The notes beneath the pieces are model-generated. The model was not told the DNA's origin. It was given only the letters and a program-made list of their open reading frames with translations, and searched no databases. Of a stretch of DNA of 64,000 nt, positions 56,345 to 64,000 are shown piece by piece; within the stretch, counting starts at the first letter, position 1, and each line of letters begins with the position of its first letter. The position numbers and the translations under genes were made by a program. Source of the DNA: Rosa chinensis (lineage: Eukaryota > Streptophyta > Magnoliopsida > Rosales > Rosaceae); NCBI RefSeq assembly GCF_002994745.2, contig NC_037089.1:80996347-81060346 (forward strand), read 5' to 3'.

Positions 56345-57464
56345 TTTATGCAAAGTTATAAAGCCTCTTGTTAAAGCTTAAGCATTCCTTTTTACTCATT
56401 GGAATTGCAATTTAATGAGCAAGTAGAAGTACAAGGTCACTAATTTGTGCAAAGTTGACATATACATAGTCCAAGTAAATTTTAATGAAAAGGTGAAGAC
56501 TAGCTGGACTGGCACCTGGTCAGCCACAGTTTCTAATTTGTGTCCAAGCTTGCTTAAAGCCTCTGCATATGCGCCTGCTAGCTCCAAATTACCAACTGCA
56601 TTTAACAGCGCTCTACCCTACAAAACAAAACAATATGACATAAGATGTCTTTCAAGCTACAGATGTTTACTTGCAGGAGGCAAAGCTAGAGGTTCATCAC
56701 AAACCTGTAGAAATTCCATTGACAAATAATATGCCTGCTTTACATGCAACTTTTCATAATATTCATTCGTTGCATTCCAGTTAACAATGAGCGCATCACG
56801 GACACTTTGTGCAGTTGCAAAGTAGGCCTTTGGAAGCTCAAATTTCTCCGGAGAAAACGACGGTGTGAACTCAGCATGGTATTTGATACTTGAAGCGACG
56901 GATACAGCATCAGGTGTGAATGAGCTGCCTGTATTTTCTAAGTAGCCAAAAAAAAAGTGCACAAATTTAGCACAAAACTATAAATTGAAATCACTACACT
57001 AAATCACATATCTTCTAATCAGAATTCAAACATAAACAAATTTTTACACGGATGATCTTGAGGTTTCGATCACCTATCAAATTCGCATCAACCAATCCCC
57101 CAAAACTCCTCAAAATCATAGTTAGATTTGAACTGAAAAGTCAATTCTCATCATACTAACAACACATTTTCATCAGAGTCCAATTTCGACACTAAACAAC
57201 TGCAAAAAGAACGCAACCGCATTTCAAAATCAAAGCACGAAGACGATCATTACCTTGTGCGACGTCCGGATCCTTTATGACGTTGGTGACCAGAACCGAC
57301 CTCCGGTGGCGGCTCCGATGAGTCCTCGGATTCAAATTCAACGTCCTCGCCAGCAACAACCGCGAACTGAAGCTCCTCCTGGAGCCGAAATCGATCAGTT
57401 TCGACTGCGATTTGTAGTGCAAAGACTCCATTGCTCCACTACAAGAGAATTGAGAAACCGCCAT
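51235..57464 (-). CDS. PHS1: Plastidial alpha-1,4-glucan phosphorylase (starch phosphorylase, L type)
   Basis: Reversible phosphorolysis of alpha-glucans to glucose 1-phosphate in plastids; PLP-dependent. Fifteen exons join in frame to 2973 nt (990 aa): 57254-57464, 56705-56937, 56516-56617, 56045-56221, 55672-55947, 55051-55322, 54451-54568, 53883-54365, 53631-53783, 53398-53526, 52763-52999, 52397-52473, 52058-52244, 51625-51825, 51235-51351, all with GT-AG borders. The N terminus is a Ser/Arg-rich transit peptide. Conserved blocks include [64 protein letters not shown] and the PLP-lysine region [14 protein letters not shown]. Exon 8 carries the L-type insertion (about 78 residues in other plants), here acidic with internal repeats. 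This insertion distinguishes it from the cytosolic H type. No lesion was seen. Confidence 0.96.
56270..56345. repeat. Compound (CA)n(TA)n(GA)n microsatellite in a phosphorylase intron
   Basis: It lies in the intron between exons 3 and 4: a short CA run, about 14 TA units and about 10 GA units. Confidence 0.9.
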
Positions 57465-57572
57465 TGCTGTGAGACCGAGTCAGAGTCACTGAGTGCACTC
57501 GGTTCCGAGTTGTGAATGTGATGGCGGGGGAAGATAGTAGTAGCGAGTGAGAGTAGAGATCCCTCTCTAGCT

Positions 57573-57583
57573 TATATATATAG
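57573..57583 (-). promoter_or_regulatory. Probable TATA box of the phosphorylase gene
   Basis: The minus strand reads TATATATATAAG about 110 nt upstream of the start codon at 57464, followed by a GA-rich leader. Confidence 0.55.
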
Positions 57584-57589
57584 TCTTAT

Positions 57590-58595
57590 CTCTCTCTGCT
57601 CACGACTCACGAGCACTCACTGAATCTCATTTGAGTGTGATCCGTGGTGGGCTCCACTTTCACCTTCTAGTTTGTAAGCTTGTGTGATTTAGAGTGAGAG
57701 ATTTGATTAGCGATCGATATTGCGTTAACATGATACTGTGATACTCTGCTGGCTGGTCCAGGGTAAAGGGCGGGTTTGTGATTGGGTGGCGTGCCATGAT
57801 TTGTTGCTTACGATAAGTTGACCTTTTGACCGGTGCAAGGAAGCGAGGTGGAGCGGTGGATCTGACCGGTGTTCACGGATCAAGTGGCTACAATTTGAGC
57901 TGATTTTCCGGGGGAAAAGTTTCTATTTTGGTGTTGTGTGAGGTGCAGGAATGGGAGTGTTCATAGCTACGATGGATTTCGACCGTCCACGAGTAGGTAT
58001 GTAATTTGATGGGTCATGAACCGTTGGTGTAGCTTTCAATCAATTAAATGTACAATGAAGAGTATATATATATGGATCAAGTGATGACAACCGTTGGTGT
58101 GCAATGACCAATCTGAATTGTTTCAGTTTGAAAATTTTAGATATTTTTCAAGTAAGAAGTAATTATGGTTTCACTATCTATCTTTATTCTTGTTTTGAAC
58201 GAGTTGAATGACCAGAGTATTTGAGGAGCCGTTGAATAATTAAAGTATTCGAGTCACTAACTGATCGATCATTCTAGCGAAACTCTGGATTCATCTTTAT
58301 TCTTATTTCTTCGAACGAGTTGAATGACCTGATTACTAGTATATTCAAGATTCGATTAAATGATTTAGAGTAATTGAGTCATTTAACTAATCATCTACCA
58401 AACTTTGAATTCATCTTTAATTCTTTATTAGCTTTACCATTCACATTTTTTTCATTTTTCCATATCAAATGAAGATTTGAATTGCATATGAGTATGACAG
58501 AAATAACTAATAAGGATTAAAAGAAAAATCGGTGGAGTACTATACGCCCAAGTCCTTCTTCTTTATCACATGGTACCAAAGATGACAAAAACTCA
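57590..58595. other. Intergenic between phosphorylase and BAG8-like genes
   Basis: Part of a shared divergent upstream region of about 2.3 kb. It contains a diverged direct repeat near 58170-58400 (GTTGAATGACC, TTCATCTTTATTCTT) and no gene. Confidence 0.5.
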
Positions 58596-58605
58596 AAAAG
58601 AATAA

Positions 58606-59339
58606 GGGTGCGGCTATTGTCACCTTACCATTTTCTTTATTCACCCTACTTATTCATTACACCCTACAATTTAATTTTAATTATTAAATTTACTTATTTA
58701 ACTCATTTATCTTTCCAAGAATATCCTTATATGACATATCCAATTAGAAAATAAATATTTTTAACTAAAATCTCTCATTTAATTTATACTCATAAAAAAT
58801 TTAAAATTTATTAAAGTTTCATAATAAAATCATAATCTGATTTACTCCCTTTTAAATTTTTTCTTTCAATTTCAATGTTTTTTTATATCAGGAATTTCAA
58901 TGTTCTCTATTTCAATCTATGTAAAAAGATTAGTAAATTTACAATTATGATTAATGAAGAAGAGATTGATTTTTTTCTTCGTGTTTTAAATTTTTACTTT
59001 CAGTGTTCACGAAGAAATAGCGAAGATTTTGATGAAGTTAAAGGTAGTGGTTTTGTGGATTAAATAACGAATTAACGATGAGAAGACAACAAAAAAACAA
59101 AAAAATAGTAATAAATTCAAATTTGGGTTGAGAATATAAAGATTAATGTTATCCAATGAGAAATTAAGTAGTCTTTGTATTTAATTAATTATTTATATAT
59201 TTATTTTTTCTTACATATTTGAATTTTAGAAAATTAATATATTTATTAGTCATTTTACATTTGGATAATATAATTTTTTAATAATTTAAGTGTTTGTAAG
59301 TCAAACTAATAAAATAGTAAAATAGCAACAGCCGCATCC
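58606..59339. mobile_element. MULE-type MITE, 734 bp
   Basis: TIRs of about 30 bp (left GGGTGCGGCTATTGTCACCT; right, reversed, GGATGCGGCTGTTGCTATTT) are bounded by a 10-bp direct repeat AAAAGAATAA (58596-58605 and 59340-59349). The interior is very AT-rich without a transposase. The duplication length suggests a Mutator-type mobiliser. Confidence 0.8.
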
Positions 59340-59728
59340 AAAAGAATAATAAATCGGTTCACGCCCATGTTACCCAAGATAACAATCTATATGATCCAGT
59401 TGGACCCAAATCATCAAAATGATAGCAGCCATCAATGGTTATCCTAAACCTTCCTCACTCCCATAGATTTCAAATCCATTCACCACACAAAGACCAAGTC
59501 CATCCATTTTCCGATCAAAGTCAGAACTTGTTTGGAAAATAATCTCTGTCGGACCCATGGACATGTGACCCTCCGTCACTGTCTCAGAGAGAAAAAGAAT
59601 AAAGTCAAAAACTTTACTCTTCATAGGATCATCCAATAACAAAATCCATTTAGTTGGGTCCATTGTTGCTATCAAAATCCCCAAACCCTACACCATAACC
59701 CAAACACTTCACCTCCCAAAAGTTCCCA

Positions 59729-61194
59729 ATGGCCTCTCACTACCACCACCCTCACCCTCACCCTCACCCTCACCACCACCAAAACCACCCTCCCACCACC
59801 ACTTGCTGCTGCACCACCTCCTTCTCCTCCTGCCACTGCACCCAATCCCACCACCCCTACCCTCCACCACACCCACATCAACCATCCCCAGACCCACTTC
59901 TCCAAGCCATTGCCTCTCAACTCCTCATTTCTAGTCCCCCAGATCCCTACCTCCATCCCCACCAAAACCCTCACAAAACCCACAAATCCCAACACCCAAA
60001 ACACCGTTTCCACATTCAAGAACAGCAAGAACAACAACTTCACTCTCTTCTTTCCAGAATCGAAGCCCTAGAAGCTTCTCTACACCACCACTCTACCAAT
60101 CGCGCTCGGTCTTCGGATTCTTACTCTCTCAGAGACTATGCTGCTCGGGTTATTCAGACCCATTTCCGGGCCTTCCTTGTTCGCCGATCAAGGACTCTCA
60201 GGCAGCTCAAAGACCTCGCCTTTATCAAGTCCTCTTTCGCCTCTCTCAAGTCTTCGGTTTCGAACCAGACCCACGTCGATTTTCACTCCGTTTCTCAGAA
60301 AGCACTCGCTTTGCTTACCAAGCTCGACTCTATTCAGGTAAAATGTTGATGGGTATTTACCATTTTTATTATCTTTGGTAAAGTTGGACTCTTTTTCTTT
60401 GTTGGTCTTAAAGATTTTTGCTTCTGTATCTTGTATAGTGTGGTGATTCGATTGTTAGAGATGGGAAGAGGTCTATAAGTAGAAATTTAATTCAGTTCTT
60501 AGAGTTTATCGAAGGGGTTGTTGTGAAAAGGCAGGCGATTTGCTTGAAACCAGTGAAGAATGTGAGGTCTGTTCAAAATGTGAACAAGTCTAGGGGTTTG
60601 GGTAACAAATGTGGAGGTTTGGGGAGGGATCAGAGGGAGATGATTGGGAAATTGAGGGAGAGGATTGAGAAGATTCGTGGGTTTGCTAGAGTTTCGGAGA
60701 ATGATGAGGAGGATGTGGAGTTGGAAGGATTTCAACATGTCAGTGATGATGATGATGATGAAGAAAGTGTAGGTCAATATCGGAATGGGGCAGCGGTGAA
60801 TAGGCATGGGTTTCAACCTAAAGTGAAGAAGAGTGTGAGCTTTGCAGAGGATGGGAATGTGTTTAGGGTCTTTAGCAACAGCGATGAGGCTACATCAAGT
60901 GGGGATGGGAGTGATTCCAGTGATGATCACGGAGAGCGTGTTGAGAACTGTAGTGAAGTTGAGGATGTTAAGGGCTTTGCTCAGGAGACTGAGGATGATG
61001 ATGAGGCGCACTTAGAAAATGGCGGATCACCGCAGACCAGTGATGCAGAAAGAAACCCTAGAGCCAGAATGACTCAGAGAAGAGGCCATGGTCAGGGTCA
61101 GAATGAGCATTTGTTGTTCTCTCCTCCTTTGCCTGTGAAGATGGATTCTAAAGATGTGGTGAAAATAAACAAGGGTGTAAAGATTGTGACATGA
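59729..61194 (+). CDS. BAG8: BAG family co-chaperone regulator, BAG8-like, with IQ motif
   Basis: BAG proteins bind the Hsp70 ATPase domain; plant IQ-BAG members also bind calmodulin. Two exons, 59729-60337 and 60439-61194, join in phase 0 (ATTCAG|GTAAAA to TTGTATAG|TGTGGT) to give 454 aa. The N terminus is rich in His and Pro (HYHHPHPHPHPHHH) with a Cys cluster (TCCCTTSFSSCHC). An IQ motif lies at about 139-151 (AARVIQTHFRAFLVRR), leading into the BAG domain (LRQLKDLAFIKSSFASLKSS to SIVRDGKRSISRNLIQFLEF). The C-terminal half is acidic with DDDDDEE runs and a basic VKKSVSFAEDG block. The start is the first ATG, in the context CCAATGGC. Arabidopsis BAG8 is annotated as chloroplastic, but this N terminus is not an obvious transit peptide. 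Confidence 0.85.
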
Positions 61195-62280
61195 AGGTTG
61201 TAACCTGAGTTCATTTAGGTTCTACAAAGTTTTGTGGCTATTGGGATCCTTTCTGTTCCACTTGTGTCATTCTAACCATTTAGAAATTACCGTCAAATAG
61301 GTTTGTAGTGTGTGTTTTACCCTGCCTCTTTGCTGTTGGGGGGTTTACCAAAATCTATTGTGTAACTTTCCGCCGAAGATTGTAATGTTTATTGAATGAG
61401 TTTAAGTTTTTTTTGTTCCTCTGTCTCCTTGTTCTTCATTTTTGCAATGTCCACTTAATCCCCAAGAATCACTCCATTCTTTTAACAAAGTAGTGATTTG
61501 TTGTCATTTCTAAACATTTCTCAGTATGCATCTGCAGCTCCTCTTTTTAATTTTTTTTTTTGGGGGAGGGGGGAGGGGGGGGGGGGAACTAAGTGGATGC
61601 AGATGCCAAAATATGAAAATATGTAGAAACACCATATGCTGGTGTCGCCAGACTGCTCTATCTACCTTGTGGCACCATATGCCAGTAAACAATTCATATA
61701 TGATAATGACACTGACCATGGTAATATAACAAAGGAGGCACCAGTCAAATTCTTATTTGCTGTCATCCGGTTGATAATGATATTCCTAATTAGTTAGCAT
61801 CCAGAATTTACAAAAGAGGATCAATGTACCAAGGATGCTAGTGATGTAGTACTTGAGATTGATACCGTTCATTATAATGAAGCTTGATGCAGTTGAAATA
61901 CTAGTGCAACTCTCCTTTCTGTTCTGTGTCAGCAATCAGCATGTCCTAGAAAGGTAATGTTAATCATAGACAGCCCTAACTCGTCTTGGCCTTTCATGTT
62001 TTGGGTAATCAAAGGTAAACAAAGCACCAATAACCCATCTCTTGCAGAGATAAGGTAAAGATATGTATAGAAAATAAAGAAAGGTAGAAATAGAAGAAAA
62101 GGTGCTGAAATAGTACCAACAATTACTTCAAGACAAGACGGACAAATCCAGGTTAACAATCTTTAAGATTTCTTTATTTATCAGTAAGAAATAAAGAAAA
62201 AGAACCTCGAACTTGAACGAACGTCCTCTTATTATCTTATATCTTCCTACAGTTGGAGCATTAGCTCTGCTTGATGATCT
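61195..62280. other. 3' UTR of the BAG8-like gene and intergenic DNA
   Basis: The first 200 nt are a T-rich 3' UTR. A T/G homopolymer stretch lies at 61549-61587. From about 61730 on, no family was recognised. Confidence 0.5.
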
Positions 62281-62946
62281 ATATACATGTCCCATTTTCT
62301 TCGGCATTTTGCTTTTGGCATGCCACTTGCAATATCGATGGCTTGACTGGGGAAAAACTAGTTGCACTGCTCTACTTATGGCTGGATCATAATCAGTTAT
62401 GATTAAACCTGGTTGTCGTCCAGACATTGCCTCAAGCCTGTCATGAAGGGCCAAATGAACGTGGATTCAGTCTCATCTGCTAGCAATGCACAGCCAAACA
62501 AAACGGATTGCTTGTGATGATTTGCACCAGTAAAAGGTGCAAATGGCATTTTATACTGATTCACTTGATAAATACTATCAAAGGCTACAACATCAGAGAA
62601 ACAGTTGTAAGCAATTCTTTGATCAGTACTCAACCCAAAAAAACAGTACTCAACCTATCTTCTTCATAATAAAATGCAAGATCACTAGCTTGCATAATCT
62701 TTAAAAAGTGCTCAACCGGCCTCTTCCAATATAATTCGCATTACTCTGTACAGCAAAGGCCATTTTCCCAAATCTGCTACAATCACTCAAGACATTCATG
62801 GGAGCATCTAAAGACATCCCAGGAGAACTAAAGGAGTTGCTCGAACTCTGATTAGGATCACATTCCTGCTTATGTGACGTAAGAAAATGCCGCATTGCAG
62901 GAGTCACCAACTCATGATTATGGCTCTTCTCTAGTTTAGCTACATA
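62281..62946 (-). pseudogene. FAR1-related (FHY3/FAR1 family, MULE-derived) pseudogene
   Basis: FHY3/FAR1 proteins are transcription factors domesticated from MULE transposases. Minus-strand sequence gives, in order, GRWYVAKLEKSHNHEL and VTPAMRHFLTSHK (end of the FAR1 DNA-binding domain), ASDLAFYYEEDRL, FSDVVAFDSIYQVNQYKMPF and LFGCALLADETESTFIW (transposase domain), then LEAMSGRQPGLIITDYDPAI and HRYCKWH. Frames change near 62430 and near 62640, where GAGTACTG is duplicated. It stops at GHVY, short of the SWIM zinc finger. A hAT element splits the N-terminal coding part exactly between the W and Y of GRWYV; the upstream codons (ENGRW) reappear at 63986-64000. It is not functional as it stands. 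Confidence 0.85.
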
Positions 62947-62954
62947 CCATCTCC

Positions 62955-63985
62955 CACTGGCGGACGCACGTTGGGACGAGTGGGGGCTGCTGCCCCCAGT
63001 GGATTTTTTTCATTTGCTCAGCAGCTTCATATATATATGTTATGTTGATTGGTTTTGCCCCCAGAAGAAGAGGAATATGCTGCCTTGCCCCCAGTGGAAG
63101 TGTAATATGCTGCCTCACAGCTAATTAATGCAGGTGAAGGCGATTCTGAAGAAGCCGAATTCGGAATCGTGTGCTGGAGGTGGAGTTCTTCTTCAGTTGG
63201 TGGAGAGAAGCCTCTCTCTCAAAACACTCTTGGAAACTGAGCTTGAAGGAACCCATCTAGGCTGCCATTCTTGAATGTTGAAGTGCTATGTATCTCTCTT
63301 GTTTTCATGGGATGTGGAGTCTTTGATTTGGATTTTGGATCTAAAGCACAAGGTAAGTGCTACTGATTAAAGGATCTGGATTTTCTTGTCTGGTTTTGTT
63401 AGGAAACAAATTACTGCGGGGAAATGGTGTGGGATAAGAGTATGAGTTTATGGGTTTTGCTGAGTTGGTTTGTGGAAATGGTGTGGTTTAGGATTCTAAT
63501 CTTCAAATTGTCAATTCCAATCAAGAGTTTAATCTTCAATTTTGGGCCTAGCTCTTCAAGACCATTGAATTACAAGGTGGTGGCGGAGGCGGTAGGTACT
63601 GGGTAGAGAAAAAAGATTTATGCAGAAAGAAAAAAAAGAAGTTAAAAAAAATAATTAAAAAATTTAAAGGGTGGTGTGAGGGCTATAATAGTAATTTTAA
63701 GGGTGGTCAAACAATTTGCCACGTCGCTGGTTAACGGAACATTTAGAGGGAAACTTGACAAATTGGACCTATCGAGTGGAAATTGAGAGGTCAAAGAGTT
63801 TTTGGATGAAATTAAAATGGCAGGGACTGAAATGATGTTAGAGAAAAAGTACAAGAACTAAACAGATGTTAACCCTTGAAAATATTATCAATATCAAAAG
63901 ACTGAAAAATTATGTTTAATTTTATATTTGTTTGTTCAACCTTTTTTTTTGCCCCCACTCACAAAAATTTCTGCGTCCGCCACTG
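62955..63985. mobile_element. hAT-type non-autonomous element, 1031 bp, inserted in the FAR1-related pseudogene
   Basis: Ends are CACTGGCGGACGCA and, reversed, CAGTGGCGGACGCA. They are flanked by an 8-bp duplication CCATCTCC (62947-62954 and 63986-63993), which restores the host reading frame sequence when collapsed. The interior contains short GCCCCCAGTGG repeats (near 62990, 63055, 63089) and no transposase. Confidence 0.9.
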
Positions 63986-64000
63986 CCATCTCCCATTCTC

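Overview
The window is nuclear DNA of a flowering plant, almost certainly a eudicot. It has spliced genes with GT-AG introns, a plastidial starch phosphorylase, plant-only families (LRK10-like receptor kinases, ZAT-type zinc fingers, FAR1-related, F-box) and a heavy load of plant transposons. Gene content and element style would fit a Rosaceae-like genome, but that is a guess. All calls come from reading the sequence; no searches were run.

Layout. 1-2797: decayed Ty1/copia tail ending in an LTR. 2969-4951: aspartate-semialdehyde dehydrogenase pseudogene (-). 5894-6611: MULE with 9-bp target duplications. 7377-8691: F-box pseudogene (-). 9022-11935: ELM2/SANT nuclear protein gene (+). 12365-13857: MULE with long TIRs and gene-like cargo. 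14729-16827: five-finger C2H2 gene (+). 18128-20347: broken LRK10-like receptor kinase (-). 20807-27877: intact copia element (-) with identical LTRs. 28115-39810: a second, open LRK10-like receptor kinase (-) whose ectodomain and kinase exons lie 9.8 kb apart. That gap holds six copies of a 36-nt linker exon, a complete but decayed copia element and a duplicated copy of that element's tail. 42765-47340: a sister of the 12365 MULE, split by a 3-kb hAT. 48092-49512: hAT-like element. 51235-57464: plastidial alpha-glucan phosphorylase (-, 15 exons). 58606-59339: MULE-type MITE. 59729-61194: BAG8-like co-chaperone (+). 62281-64000: FAR1-related pseudogene (-) split by a hAT.

Probably functional genes: the ELM2/SANT gene, the C2H2 gene, the phosphorylase, the BAG8-like gene and possibly the second receptor kinase. 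The phosphorylase and BAG8-like genes are divergent neighbours; their Arabidopsis counterparts, as I recall, also have adjacent locus numbers, so this looks like retained microsynteny.

Most unusual feature: the receptor kinase's reiterated linker exons. All six are 36 nt, phase 1-1 and keep consensus splice sites, so any number could be spliced in frame to change the length of a Ser/Pro-rich stalk next to the membrane. The array predates an old copia insertion inside it. Other notable points are the two-ORF copia element with a stop-filled gag-pol gap, the cargo-sharing MULE pair, a probable gene-conversion tract between the two kinases, and several nested insertions with precise target duplications.
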